A DNA stretch of 64,000 bases, from assembly GCF_000972845.2 (NCBI RefSeq), contig NC_040021.1:13048908-13112907 (forward strand), written 5' to 3'. The stretch comes from Larimichthys crocea (Eukaryota > Chordata > Actinopteri > Sciaenidae). Positions 24,101 to 44,300 of this stretch are shown here, piece by piece. The first letter of the stretch is position 1. Each line of letters begins with the position of its first letter. The notes below the pieces were generated by a model. It saw only the letters and a list, made by a program, of their open reading frames with translations. It had not been told where the DNA came from and did no database searches. Both the position numbers and the translations under genes were made by a program.

Positions 24101-25387
24101 CAGCCTTTAACATAACATTAAAACTGAACAGACCGTTATTGCTTTACATAATAACATCTATCATTTGGAATAACGGGGCGATTCTGCTGAAAAGAGAAAA
24201 AAAATAAAAAATCTTCATGTGGTTGATTTGATTTGGCCAGAGGCACCGACAAACAGAGATCAAACTTAACGGATAAGCCAGCGAAGAAACGTGAAGAGTA
24301 AAGGGAGATTTTCATCGGCACGTACCAGCCATGCACTTTCATTCAGAGGATATAGATCTATTTCATCTAGTTCTACGTGATTGTTTGACTCGCTCTCGAT
24401 GCTTGAATGTAAAATATCTATTTGACCTAAAGCTACTGTCCTCACTGACAACCCAAACAACACAGGCACCTGACGTTGCATGTTGTCATATTATGCTTCT
24501 AACGTGGGAAATAAAAGGGGGCAAAATAATTGTCTTAATAAGACAAAAGATAGTTTCAAAGTGCTTGTGGCAGATCGTAGTTTACTATCCATTATCTTCC
24601 AAGAATTCTTACTGCAGTGTTTAAATATGGGCGGCAGGCATTACTGTAAAATCCCAGTTGTGTAGACAGATACAGAGTACAGGAAGTCACAGGGGCGTCA
24701 TTGGTCATTGTGTCCAACACAAAAGGGATTTCAGAAGAGAAACACCTACAGTATTCACACCATATGATAAAGGGGTGATTCTCTATTTGCAGGCTATCTA
24801 TACTATTTATATTCATATATAATCAAATATTCTATCTATTGAATCTGAAGTCAGATCCATTTATATATTTACACTCGGTCGTCATTCATTCACATAAATC
24901 CTGTACACTTCCCTACGTGTCGATGTCAGATCAATACAAGGCGTTAAGGGTTCAGTTTCGTCAAGACACACACAAGGTCGGGTGGTATGAAATGCTACAA
25001 GGGTCACGCACACACATAGTTGCCATGGTTATGACAGGGAGATGTTGTGACCGCAGATGACGTCGACCACGTGGAGGAGTTTCTCAGCAGTGGCGTCATT
25101 TACTCCTGGTTTCTCTACTTCTGGGTCTTATTTTTTAACCTTCCTCCCTCCACTGCAACTTTTCTGCCTTTCTGTTTCACATTTTTCCCCCTTCTGCTGC
25201 AGTTATTCCTCCACTACAGTGTGCAAGTTAAACCTCTATGTCCTCAACTTCTCTGCCGACACAGAAATACTCCCCTGTTGTTTTCTGTTCAAAGAGGTAG
25301 GGGGCATGTGTACAGGTGGGATGCAGCTCCCTCCTGTGGTGTGCATATCGCATGTGGTGTGTACTATCAGTGTATTTGTGTGTTTTG

Positions 25388-31460
<6,073 letters not shown>

Positions 31461-34449
31461 TTGTGCCTTTCAAAATAAAGGTCTGTGGTTTATGTGTTGC
31501 ATGTAATGCATCAAAATGTACACTTGATTGCTGCATTTGTATTAAGAAATGGACATGGCTGAATTACAAATTAACAAACTGATCATGGACTATTTGAGGT
31601 GCACCAGACACCACATGAGCCACAAATCAAAGTCACTTTTGTTGGATTGACGACTAATCCTGTTTGATCAAAGAGATGCAGATATAGAAGCCCAGGGCTC
31701 TTCAGAGATGGGTAACTGGATCATGATAATACCAGTACAAACTAATAGACTTTTATAGCCACTGCTACTACTATGACGACTAATAATAACAATGAGTTTA
31801 TAACACATAAACTCTGTGAAAGTTCTCAGTCGTCCAGGTCATCTTTCTGGCACAACTGGACTTGGTTATAGATCCGTGAGACTGAAAAAGAACTGAAGAA
31901 ACCTCTTGGATGAGAGGTGAAACATCATGTTCAGTTGGCCCAGATTTCTAAAGTAAGATGAACTGGACGACTATGAACCTTCACAGACATCTCACACAAA
32001 AATCAAGAATGTACATCCTCAGAATCCTCAGGACTAGATATAAGATATAGAATAGTATATTATTAAGAAAAAATAAATAGCAGTGAAACTCCACAGAGAA
32101 TACACGACATCTCACTATTTCATTTTATTCATTAGTGCCTCCTGTTATGAATATTTTTGCCTTAAATGTCTCCACCTATAAGATATTCAAAATTGTTTTT
32201 TGACTTGTCTTGTAAGAGAAGCGGCGAGAAGGTGTAACTTCACTAAAATTGATGTCTATGTTCTAACAAGGTATAGTATTTAAACCTGTGCAATATGTCA
32301 ACATGTCTTCCATTAATAAGACCTACTGGTTCATCTCACCGTTGAATTTATTTAATCTCATCTGTCTGCTAGTTTTTTTTTAAAAGGCTTTTATTTTGAA
32401 GGAGACACGCAGCAGCACGCATTGTTTTTTCCTCTGACTTCATGCAGCTGAAGTGACGTCACGGGTACTGACCGTACCCCATGGTAAAACTAGAGGTAAC
32501 TACAAGCAAATGCATCCTCTGATACTATTCAGTAATTTATGTTTTCTTAAAACAAACAAGAGAAAAATGTAGATTCTTTTGTATTTAATGTTACTCAAAC
32601 TCAAAGCGCTCTGCTTTTAAAGCAAAGATCTTTCTTTGGGAAGCTGATATGTAATGTTACATGTTCTCTGTATCTGTCACTAGGGGTCCTACCACAGTCA
32701 TTGTACTGAAGTGACATTGAAGTTAGTAAAGGGGCTGAACATACTATATGAACAGAAGAGCTTGAATAACAGGGAACCACTGTTTTGCACACCATACATT
32801 TTATTTTACCATAAATGATAAACAGACTTTCAAGTAATAATAATAATAAAAAAAAACTTTGGGAAATGTGAACAAAACTAGTAGGAATATTTATGTGAGG
32901 GTGAAGCCCTTTTATTTTCACGCCGATTCATGTGAACTGTCACAGATGGAGAGTGCTGCAGGGGAGGAAAATACCAGAACGCAGAGCAGAGCGAGGATGC
33001 ATCCAACTCGCCTCGAGGGCTTCTCTGTGTCACTTCTTTCTCTTTCATTTAGGATGATAATGTGCCATGCAAGTGGCCTACAACATAATGTTTTAACAAG
33101 TGACAAAGATGAAATGTAAAGGAAGCCATTGAGGAAAACGTTTGAAGATGCATCCACAACAGAATCCACCCCTACAACACATTTCACAGTCAGTCTGAAC
33201 GGGACAATGTGCTTCTAAGAAGAGTTTTCTCTGTTACCAGCAGCTTTTATTTTGTAAGGCTTTTGAGCACCTTGTTTTCGACCACACACAGCTCCCACTG
33301 TATTACATAACAAAATTATAGAGACATCTACAGGTATATGCACACATATATTGCCACAATTCAATGATTAAATAGATGGCAGGTGGCGTTTTTAAAAAAG
33401 AAGAATGTACAACAAAATCTAGGACAAAAGTGTGATTTGTTTACTCCGGAAACTCCTTTCCTCAACAAATTAAAAACAATTCTTTACACAAAACATAACC
33501 GTACAACTAAACCAAAATAAATGAAAAGATAAATCACAATAAAATGAAGATTAAGCTTTGCAGCAGGCAAACATGACAGTGAAACAAACGGGGCACTTTG
33601 ATCTGAAGCACAAGTACGAAGCAAAACCTGCTCATGATTTCCATTTAAGTTTAATCAAATTAAGCAAAAACATTAGAGATAAAAATAAATGAATAGAATT
33701 ATAAGGCTATTTACAAAAAGGGAAGAGGGAATGGGAGGAAAGAGGTGTCATGATTCAAAACAGTAAATTCTTGTACTCAAAGAGTTCATTTCGACCATAA
33801 AGAGGAGCCTCTCTCAAGGTAAACCTCCTGCCAAGGTCTTCATGATCAACCAGCAAAGACCTCACAGGGCGTCCAATCACATCACAGTCACACAGGGTGA
33901 TATCCAATCAGATTCACTCAAATAACAGCACAGGATCAAATAGTTTTACAGAGAAGACTACTATAGTCCCTGAGGAATGAAAACACAGGCAAACTGGACA
34001 CACACACAGACACACGATCAAGTTTTCTCGAATCCCGCGGAGCTCCACATGAAAGGACTCGCTCCTCTGGGCTGTTCAAGGATGTCAGGATCATTACAAT
34101 GACATTACAACAGGTTTTTCTACTAAACCATCACATCTGTTCTCCCATCAGTTTTCACTACATCCCCCCTCTTCCCCTCCCTCCCCAAAATGTTCCTCAG
34201 TTTTAGTTCATTTCAAGTCTGGAGCAGAGTGGAGAGCCTCGTCGAGATGACACAAACCTGTTCTGTCATCTGCGCCGCTCGCTCAATCCATAAGCCCATA
34301 ATGATCAGAGACGGAGAAAGTGAAGACGTGGCTCTCATGAGTTTTTTTGGGGGGGGGGTCAGTCGATGATGGACATCTTGGTCGGCTGAATTGTGATTTG
34401 TGCTGACACCACAAAAGGTTGTGCACCCAACGGAAATACAGAAGCTGCG
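31461..34449. other. Spacer between faxc and ccnc, including ccnc 3' UTR
   Basis: No gene is seen. It holds an inverted-repeat element (31,813-31,987), a perfect CRE octamer TGACGTCA at 32,454-32,461, and AT-rich sequence. The right part, from roughly 33,240 to 34,449, is probably the ccnc 3' UTR. TTTATT (AATAAA on the minus strand) occurs at about 33,245-33,250. Confidence 0.5.
31813..31987. mobile_element. Short inverted-repeat element (MITE-like)
   Basis: The left end, 'tctgtgaaagttctcagtcg' onward, is repeated inverted at the right end, where the complement reads 'tctgtgaaggttcatagtcg'. The ends pair over about 35 bp with a few mismatches. The interior has 'cctcttggatgagaggtgaaac', a motif I recall from many fish genomes. 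Length is about 175 bp with no coding capacity. Confidence 0.75.
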
Positions 34450-37400
34450 CTAAGACTGGCTGTAGGAGTTGCTTTGGTTCCCATTGGAGCTCTGGTCACC
34501 CTCACTGTGGACAACACAGAGACAGAGGGAGAAAATAATTACATATGGCCAGTGTTGTAGTACTCGAGATCGATCACCTTTTGAAGGTCTCGGTCTCATC
34601 TCAGAATCAAACTTGGTCTTGTCTTAAACAAAGATGCAACTCCATTGTTTCCTGAACACTACTCAAAAAGGTTTTTATTCACAATGATGCTGGTAAATGC
34701 AGCTTTATGATGTTAATGTATGCCTCAAACCATCTACTGTTCATTTCACATGAAAAAGACAGAGTTTTAGCAAATAAAATATGCATGAGCTTTACACCAA
34801 ACCAAGTGAGGTTTACCTGTTAGGTGGAGGTTTGGGCTTAGGCATCTTGTTTAGCACAGCAGCGATCTCCTTTCTGTCGTCAAAGTTTTTCCACTGGTCG
34901 TAGAGCTTCAGAATGACGCGGATAATCTCCAGGATCTTGACAGAAAACAAACAAAGACTGAAGTCAACTCATGTTGCTGCACGGCTGCTCAACACAAAAA
35001 GTAAAAATATCATACAATGATTTTACAACAACTACTGCCTTTCCATGTCCAAGATCACATTAAACTAGAACTCAATTAAAATCGAGACTATTTTTAGATC
35101 TAAAATGTTTGAGATATATATTTAATATTATTGAATCAAAGCAATACAGTCAGCCTACTCATTGAATACCAAGCCCCTTCAGTTGGACTAACAGGTTAAG
35201 TCAAACCTCAGTCAAGCTTCTAAATTCCCACTGAATGTCATTTTATTAATTTTTGTGTGATTTATGGGCTTACACAATTAAGTGTTTTTGTGGCCCTTAA
35301 GACAAACACAGAACACAGACAGCAGTCAGACAGTCTGTGGCCACAAAATACAGACAATGTAAAAACAAAGAGCAGTGAGGCTGAATGTCTAACCCCATTA
35401 CATCCAAACACAGATCGCCTGCATTCATCATCTGCTTTTACAAAAGCTGTGGTGACTTTTGGGATGTAAAAACATCAACTGGGACTTTAGGAGATGATTA
35501 ACACCTCACTGCTCTGCCTTTAAAGTGAATAGGTGAACTTTAAAAAACGTGTTTTTCTCTGTGCAATTCAATTTCCCCTTAAAATTGGTAGAGTGACGTC
35601 TTTGATTCTGGGTGTTTATTTCTTTTAAATGAGAAAAATGTCTCACAAACAAATCCTTACTTTGTCCATGTCAACTGAGAGCTCTGCAAACCACTGCCTG
35701 GCATCTTTCTGCTGCACCACACAGGCAACATGCAAACAGGCTGTGGGGAGGAAATAAAGAACAGATGATCACATTACATCTGACAAATCTTATTTGAAGT
35801 CAGTAACTACGTTAAATAGCTGAGATGAGAGATGGATGTCGTCGGTCTTACCCAAGGCGATCATGAAGGGAGGGTAGAGCAGACACAGATCTGTCCTGTA
35901 CGTGTCGTTTACTATTCGCCTGGTGCAGACAGAGACACTGAGTAAGCATACTAACGACTGCTAAATCTAGTGTCTAGTCTTTTGTGATTTGTCACATCAC
36001 TGGATAATTTTCAGATGAATGTACACAGACAGTATCATACCAGGCCAGTGGCAGCAGCATGTCCTCCTGTCCCATATCCTGCACATACTGCAGCAGCGGT
36101 CTGTAGGGGTGGTACACTATCAGGCAGCAGTCCTGAAAAACAAGTATAAACAATAAGTAATCCAACCAAGCAAAACATAGCCTACAGTACAAAAGCAATC
36201 TCCACTCACCATCAACTCCAGAAGGTAGAACTCACATTCTAATATCTGTAGAGACATAAAATTAATTTCAACATATCAGAGCAGCTGTTTTACAATGTTT
36301 GAAAGAAACAGATGGAAATTATTTGTAGGGTCCAATGACAAAAAGAAATGTAAACATACACCCTTTTCAGGCTCTTCAAAGCTTAAATTCCCTCACATAT
36401 CTTATCAAATATTTATGTAGAGTCAGATGTATATATTTTTTTTACACTGGCAGATAAAGTAGTAACGATAAACACACAAAGTTTTTCTTGGTGACCAAGA
36501 CTATCAGGAGATCATCTGACCTTTCAAACACTTTGTCCCCAGGCTGCCATCGCCGTTAATATGTCTGCAGACTGGACTTCATGAATTTACGTTTAGTTGC
36601 AGCACCCCGCTAACTCATTCTCTACTGTGTGAACCACTCCCTCCTTTTATCGTTCCGCGGTGGCTCTCTATAAATAATGGTTTACACAGCTTTCCGGACA
36701 GGCAGTGTGTCAGAACAGCCCCGGTGACGCCCTGGCAACTCGGTGGAGATGCTGGACGAATAAAATGCTGGCGTTGATCATCGCTCGACACCGTTGTGAG
36801 AAATGCAGAACGAATGCACGCCCGGTTGAAGCTATCTCCTAGAGCAACAAGATTTTTATCGGGGGATTGTGAACATTAGTTGTGGAATCTCACGTATTGG
36901 TAGAGACTCACATGGCAACACTGTGAGACAGTGTTAGGCGTTCTTGGTATGCTGTAATGTAGCACGCCAGTGCATAAATAACTCTGCAGAGGAAGCAGGA
37001 AAACAGTTATGTGGTTGATTCATAGCAGAGCTGAACTGCCAGCATATGGTTATTGGAGTGGTTGAAACTGGTGAGTTATTACTTCATTTCACTCCCTTTT
37101 AAGTCCGTCAGTTTGAACTACTGATCATCTGTTTTCAGTTTTAAGGTGAAACATATCCTGTTCAGCTCTGCTCTGCCCCCTGACCTCAAGCCCCTGTGAT
37201 CACAACTCAAACTTAGTTCATTTTAGTTTTTTTGCTGCACTTCGTGCTAGATGCTCTGCCTAAAAGCCTAAAATCTGAATTCTCACACAGACATTTTACT
37301 TACATGATTCATTCTGTAAGGGAATTCCTTTGGAAAGGCGTAGGAAAATCTTGTTTTCACTGTCGGAGAAAAAGAAACGTGATTACATTTTCTCCACTGC

Positions 37401-39705
37401 AGAAGAAACTCAAATCGAGCGAGACTTTCAAAAGAAAGGAATAGTTTGTTGAACGTGGAGACTTACAAACAGATGTTGCTGCAGAGATCAGCCTGGTATT
37501 GGACACAACACCAAATTCCTAAAAGGACATGAATATTTGAGCTCAGACCAGATGGATAGTGCACAGATACAACAGACTGTGGGGAGCAAGGCTTCTGTGA
37601 AAGCTACATCACCACCCCTAAAAACTACCTCTTCCACAGATAAAACAGAAATGAAAACTTGAGGCACAGTACTGTGCTCATCATTAACAACGAGCTGAGA
37701 TACTGAAGATGTGCTGCCGCACCACAGAAACATCCATACCTCGACTTTAGAAGCCAGGAAAACGCAGGTAGGAGCCATGAGCACTGGATCTATACTTTTC
37801 AGGGAATACCTGCACACAAGAAGAGATAAAGGTTTATCAGCTATGGACAGGTAGGATTTAGGCACAGCAATATACACTGATAAAAACTACGCAAACAGTT
37901 TTTACCATAATAATAAAATAAGTGTACTTATTTAACACTATGTGCAAATATCTGTTAGACATGAGCTGTTGTTGGGCTACAATATGTGAGGTAAAATGTG
38001 AGGTGCATCAAGGGGGAAAAGAAAGCATTAACCTGAAAGTTTTTGTGTCATTAGTGCAATAACATGGTATGTTGGACAATAATAGTTCATTTATAAGATA
38101 TTCTGATCTAAACTATAAGTGGATGACATGTTTCTGGGTAAAAAAAAAATCATTGCGGCCAAGCAGACAGTTATTCACCTATACCGATTCAAATGTTCAA
38201 TAAAGTCCAACATAGTGCAGCTTTTGGTGTTGCTAAGATTTCTATGTGGACGTGAAATGTATCCATGACAAATGATATTCTCAATTATGACTGATAACCA
38301 TCTGTCTGTCAGCCCCAGCAGTGTGAATACAAAGTTCTGTTTGAAGACAAACAAACAGTCAACAGTGATGTCCCTTATTAGGACAAAACACAGCTCATTC
38401 TTGGTGACCAAGTGAGAGGTGCAAGGGGTGAACGCCCAACATCAACAGCCACTGGAGAAAAAAAAACCTTCACCTGTGACGTAAGTTATAATATGAAGCT
38501 TGGCAGTGAACCTTCAGATGCTCTGCAAACCACTGCAGGCTTTTGTTCAAGCTGAATCAAATGAAAGTCTGAGACTCGGATACCACGAGCTGAAAGCTGT
38601 CTAATCACATCGCTACAAGAAACCATCACTTCTGTAGCGGCCACTATCCATTAAACCAGCCGCTAAGAGGCTCAGTAGGCTCGTACTGTGACGCGTTGAA
38701 GTCCAAAGAAAAAAAAATCCAGTCACGTCAAGTAGGTTTCATGATGTTTACAGAGAAAAAACATAAACCGGCATAACGTGATGAAACTAAAACAGACAAA
38801 ACTATACGATATGAGATGATACGAAACAAGAAACAAAAATCCATTTCACCCTCTTTGTCTTAATCCTGCCACCGAGTGCACAGGTAACATCGTGATCTAA
38901 ACCCACGTTTGGGCTTCATCAACACTATAAGTCTGGATTACCTTGCATAGAAGCGTTTAAAGTAGACAGTTGCAGTGGCGATGACCTGCTGCCGCAGCTT
39001 CAGGTGTTCCCCCAAAGCCTGGATCACTGCAAAAGAGTCAAACACCGAGACAACTTCAAGTCAAATTGTCTGACTTCATTATATAATTAAGAAACACCTC
39101 TTAGGTTGTGAGTGATAAGAACACAGGGTTTAAAAACACTCAGTATGATCTAATAAATTAGAGTTACAGGTTGCTGCTGTGTTAGGAAGTCAACAGGTTT
39201 TAAGGCACCTCACACAAATACAACAACAATTACCATTGGCAAAGAAGATCTGCAGCTTCCAGTACTCCTCTTCTGACAGAAACTTCAGATCCTTCTGTCT
39301 CTCTTTCATCAGGTCCTGTTTGTCCAGAACCCACTGCAGACTTTAAAGAGTAAAAATATATAAAAACGGAGTTTAAATAAACTCAGTTTGTTGTCATCAA
39401 ACGAGCTAGCGGGTAGCACCAACATTAACACTGCATTAACCACTTTTATTACTGTCGCCAAGCATGAGGAATATCAACAGGAGTGAGTGTAATTAAGCCT
39501 TTATGTCAGCCTTTATTATAAACATGTTTTATGTCTGAATAAAACGTTTCGTATCGTAGCAACCGATCAGGAGAGACTGTTAGCTCTGTTAGCCGACGCG
39601 GCTAGGCCTCACAACACAGACGCTGGTTTGCTGAAAAAAGACGTAACGCGTCAAAACTTCAACGGAAACTTACTAATGAGAACTTTGCCAGAAGTTTCCC
39701 GCCAT
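34450..39705 (-). CDS. ccnc: Cyclin C
   Basis: Twelve coding exons join in frame into 283 aa, the usual family length: 39705-39674, 39340-39234, 39026-38942, 37809-37740, 37518-37467, 37359-37304, 36245-36210, 36132-36041, 35919-35852, 35740-35661, 34935-34817 and 34504-34450. Each has a GT-AG junction. Cyclin C is the partner of CDK8/CDK19 in the Mediator kinase module. The sequence is nearly invariant: '[10 protein letters not shown]', '[13 protein letters not shown]' and '[20 protein letters not shown]' (first cyclin box), then '[16 protein letters not shown]', '[15 protein letters not shown]', '[17 protein letters not shown]' and '[18 protein letters not shown]', with a Ser/Asn-rich end '[11 protein letters not shown]'. 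Nothing is missing or broken. Confidence 0.98.
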
Positions 39706-39880
39706 GTCGCAGCAGCTGAGGTAGAGAGGCACAGCTTAAATCAGTCTCACTTTGCTACAAACAAGTCAACAGCACAGGCTAAAGTAGTAACGCTAGGCGG
39801 ACACTGGCGCAACGGTAAAACCCTCCCGGAGGATGATAGAGAGCTCGGTGGGATGGTTCCGCCTTTAAAATGTTCAAAAG
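39706..39880 (-). promoter_or_regulatory. Probable ccnc promoter
   Basis: Unique sequence lies immediately upstream of the ccnc start codon, CpG-containing and without TATA, as expected for a housekeeping cyclin. It is bounded on the right by repeat-derived sequence from about 39,900. Confidence 0.4.
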
Positions 39881-39899
39881 ACAGGTGTCATGTGTTTCA

Positions 39900-40257
39900 G
39901 GTTTATTTGTCATATGCAGGTTAACACAGGGTCAGCAATACAACGAGATGTTATTGTCTCCTTTGTTTGTTTGTTTTTATTGTTTCTCCTCATGCATGTG
40001 TGTGTGTGTATTGTAATTAAGTGTATGTGTATGTAGATTTTAATTTTGTTTTTAGCTTTTTTTGTTTGTTTTTGTTGTTGTTTTTTGTAATACAAAGTCA
40101 GGAATATATTTTATTTAAAGGTAGATTGTTATTGTCATTCATTATTTAAAGAGAAGGGGTGGGAGTTTATAAGAGTTTGTCACTCCTTTTTCGAATATGT
40201 ATTTCTATGTTTAAATGTTTTGCCTTTTATTTTGGTTTGCATATTCGAAATAAACAC

Positions 40258-40326
<69 letters not shown>
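39900..40326 (+). mobile_element. LINE 3' tail ending in (AATC)17
   Basis: The right portion contains 'ctttttcgaatatg', then 'ttggtttgcatattcgaaataaacacttc', then about 17 AATC units at 40,260-40,326. A non-LTR 3' UTR ending in a tetranucleotide tail after 'attcgaaataaa' is a common fish retrotransposon terminus. No reverse-transcriptase frame is left. The sequence before about 40,130 is T/G-rich and may belong to the same insertion. Confidence 0.7.
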
Positions 40327-40327
<1 letters not shown>

Positions 40328-41250
40328 TGTGTTGGACCAGAAGAACCGGTCAGCCCAGCATTAAGAGCACTAAGGATAAAATAAGCTGAAGAAGAACAAT
40401 ACAATACAATTTTAGGGGGAAAAAAGGAAAGTAAATATTAAATATGGTGAAATAGAATATGAGGAAATATATAAAAGTGTATATCACCAGCAGTATATAC
40501 CCACATCTATACTGTACATTCACATTTTTTAGACCACCACCCAATGTGAAGTTTATGCCACAGCTGCCCTAAATTAACAGCATTTGTAATTACCAAAATC
40601 ATTTTTCATGTTTCTGTAATGGTTAATACACCAGTATGTAGAAGCTCTTTAACCAACAAGATCATTTTAATGCTAAAATATAATTATTATTGGTATACAT
40701 GGATTTTCAAATGTACTTTTTTACAACAAAAAAAGAAAAAAGAAAATGAATTAAATCACTTCATGATGCTGGATGGTCTCTGACAGGTGGTCTGATAGAT
40801 TGGTTAAGCACTGTATATTCACATCTAGCTGTTTATTTTTGTATGGTATGCATGCTATGTGTATATGTTAATATATTCATTTCAACGTCCATGCTGCTTA
40901 TACTGTATATATTCTATAACATGTTCATATACTCTGTGTGTGTGACAGATTGATGGATGTGGTACTAAATTACATACACTATATGAACAAATCACTTGAA
41001 TTAACTAAAGTTAACTAACTACATAAAGCTAAACATTATGAATAAATATACAGCAGTATGTGCATTTAATGTGGACATACGCACTAAATTGAATGAGGTA
41101 AGTCAGCAGAGATTTGTGTAATTATAAAATTAAGATTCTTTCAGCCACCTATAATAAGTTAATTGACGTAACCTTGATACATGTTTGGAGGGACATTCAT
41201 CCTTGGGTTGGGAAGGCTCAACATTCCTCTGCAGTGTTCAGGGAAGGGCT
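40327..41250. other. AT-rich spacer between ccnc and the filament gene
   Basis: AT-rich sequence with no recognised gene or repeat family. It is the upstream flank of the filament gene. Confidence 0.5.
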
Positions 41251-41333
41251 GAGCTGAAGATATAAAGAGCCCAGCACAGGCTGCAAAGTGTGAGTGACCA
41301 GTTTCGAGTCGCAGAAGTTACAGGAGTGTCAAC
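41251..41333 (+). promoter_or_regulatory. TATA promoter and 5' UTR of the filament gene
   Basis: A clear TATA box ('gatataaag', core 41,260-41,267) lies 67-74 bp upstream of the ATG, so transcription probably starts near 41,290 and the leader is about 45 nt. A TATA promoter fits a tissue-restricted structural gene. Confidence 0.75.
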
Positions 41334-44300
41334 ATGAGCCGCAGTCCAGAGAGGATGTCTTCATACCGCCGGCACTTTGAGTGCACCATTGCCGCTCCTC
41401 CGGCCTACCAGCTCCGGGTGTCTAGTCCCTCTCCCACCCGCAGGGACACCCGCCACCGGTCTGCCAGCTACACCCGGAGTGGAGGGACGATGGGGCGCAG
41501 GGCCATCACCAGTAAACCTCGCATGACCAGGTGAGACACATGATGATACTGACTTTAATTTACGTCTAAATTTATGATCAGATGTTTTCCAACACAGTAT
41601 TATTATAGTTATATTATAGTGAGTAATATTAGTATAGTAATACTATAGTTATTGTGAAGTACTTAATAGATGAATAAACCCTGTTCAACATCCATAAAAA
41701 TCTAAACTATGATTCATCTTCTGGAAACTCTTTTCTGGTCTCGTCTGCAGCAGTGTGAGTATGGGAGCACTGTGCTTTGGTATGTCTATGGGTCTCGGGC
41801 CAAAACTGGACCTGGATGCGGCTGCAGCAGAGAACCAGGCCTTTATGACGACTCGAACCAATGAGAGGCAGGAGATGGTAGCTCTCAACGACCGCCTGGC
41901 TGTGTATATTGAAAAGGCAAGAGGACCAACCACACACAGACACACACTTGTTCATGTATCTGAACTTATGACTTATTTTTCCACCCTGACTTATTTATTA
42001 ATTATTCCTGCATAAAGCATTATCGCTAAAGCAATACATGTATAAACCAATATACTGTAATTACTTTGTGTTTGTGCTTTTAACTTGTAATCATCTGGTA
42101 TGTCTCTGTCTCCTGGTTTTCTTCTTATAGGTGCGAAACCTGGAGTCACAAAACAAGCTGCTGGAGGCTGAGATTGAGGCTCTGAAGGGCCGCCATGTCA
42201 GACCATCAGGCCTCAGGCAGCTGTACGAGTCTCAGCTGAGGGATCTCCACAGGGTCGCAGAGCAAATGAGAATCCAGAGGGTGAGAGAGGTCATATCTTA
42301 TGACCACAACATGTTTAGATCATAAATGTTTTGGCTAGTATAGACGCCAGGTGTGGTTCAAAATGTGTTAACACTGGTGTTCCTTTAAACCCCATTAACT
42401 TCTGCATTTTTCCATTTAACAACTGTTTAATTATCAAATATCTGGTCTGGACAGGATTTGTCTTTGGCAGCCAAGGCGGCGATGTTGGGCCAGTTGGACG
42501 CACTGAAGGCCAAATATGATGAGGCTGTGGATGCCCGGAGGAAGACAGAGCATGACATCGAGAATCTCCGTCCGGTGAGAAAGAGTGGAAAGTTTTTGAA
42601 CTTTGAATTTAGTAAAAAATCAAAGCAGCTAAGGTAATAAAATACTTATGAACAGAATTAGCTTTTATTTCACCAAATCATTCAAACCGTATGTGGTTCA
42701 ATGTTCTAGGATGTGGATAGAGCAACCTCAGGAAGGATTGTGCTGGAGAAACACCTGGAACAACTGGAGTCTGAGCTGGCCTTCCTGCAGAGAGTTCACA
42801 AGGAGGTAACGGATGTTTGTTTGTCCGTCTACAGCATACCGTGTGTGTGAGTCAGGGGCTGGGAGCTGGCATGCCGTTCATTTTATCATTAAAGGTTTAA
42901 TTGGCTGGTAATTATTGCTATGACGGGTTATATTTAACCCGAGTCCTCGGTGATGGATAGAGTGAGTAAGACTGTAAACACGGCAATTATCAGCATGATG
43001 TGAGGAGCTCATAGGAAGCTAAAGGGCAAAGCTGTGACTAACCAGTGGTGCAAGTGAACCTTCCTTTTTTTTCTATTTAGTGTTGCATTTATTGCAATTA
43101 TTCTAACTCTATTCTCACTTGTTTGTGATGCACTGAAAGGAAATTGAGGAGCTGATGCAGAAGATTTATTCAGCAACTGCCAGGGTTGACGTGACTTTTG
43201 GCCTCCCAGACCTCTCCTCTGCTCTGAGGCAGATTCAGTCTCAGTACGACAGCATTGCAGCCAAAAACCTACAGGTGGTGATGATGATGATGTTAACAAC
43301 ACACATGTGCAGCATATAAGAAATAATATTTTACAGCTATAAAAAGCAGTGGTAATGTTCTCTTCAAGGAAATGAACGCTTGGTACGGAACAAAGTTTCA
43401 GGATCTGACCAGCGCCTCCAGCCAACATGTTCAAAATGTTCGAAGTGTGAGAGAGGAAATCACAGGCTATAAGAAGGACGTGAGTATGATTTTTTAAATT
43501 CTTGTTTGTTTATGATTACCAGTACCACTACTACACTGCTGTGTGTGTGTAGATTCTCAGCAAGGAACGTGAACTGGATGCACAGAAGACGAGGAACGAG
43601 TATTTGGAGGCTCAGATTCGTGATGGAGTGGAAAAATACAAGAAGAAGGAGGAGGACTTACAGGTAACTGACATGATGTTCCAGTGCATTTTTTATATTA
43701 ACACAGTAGCATATGCCATTTTCTAATCACCCATTGGCCTGAAACTCCTTTAAGTAAATATATCTCCTGCAACAGGAGCGTATAGAGGCGATTAAACTGG
43801 ATCTAAAGATCACCAAAGAGAAGATTGCTCTGCTGCTGCGGGAATACCAGGACCTGCTAAATATAAAGATGTCTCTGGAGATTGAGATCACCACCTACAG
43901 GTGAACAAAACATAACCTCGTGTTTGAAGCAGTCCACCGTGTAAACCTGAGAAAATATAAGATGGGCAATGACCAGCATGAACCTTGTGTTGCACTCTCT
44001 TCTTAGGAAGCTGATCGAAGGGGAAGACAGCCGTCTGAGCACCATGGTCGGAAACTTGTCCCTAACCGGAGGGCTGCATCTCACTTCCAGCGTGTGTGCA
44101 GCCTCACCCTCGGATAGCTCAGCTCCCACAGCCACTTCAAAGCCAGATGTAGGCCCCAGTGACAAGACCGGTGGCGGGGCTGAGAAAGCTCCCAGTGCTG
44201 GAGGACCTAAAGTGGAAGTGGCCTCATCAGACACCCAGACAGACTTAGAGGGGCAGGCAACTGAGATGTCCGAGAGGAAGACTGTCCTCATCAGGTAGAG

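Larger units (their letters stand above)
19096..25387. other. Intergenic region between pou3f2 and faxc (convergent 3' ends)
   Basis: No coding exon is seen. It has a (TC)24 at 20,601-20,649, (TG)11 at 20,819-20,841, (AC)20 at 20,970-21,009, (CT)(CA) at 21,088-21,134, and AT-rich spacer. The last 0.5-3 kb before 25,388 must include the faxc 3' UTR, because that gene reads leftward. Its poly(A) site was not located. Confidence 0.55.
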
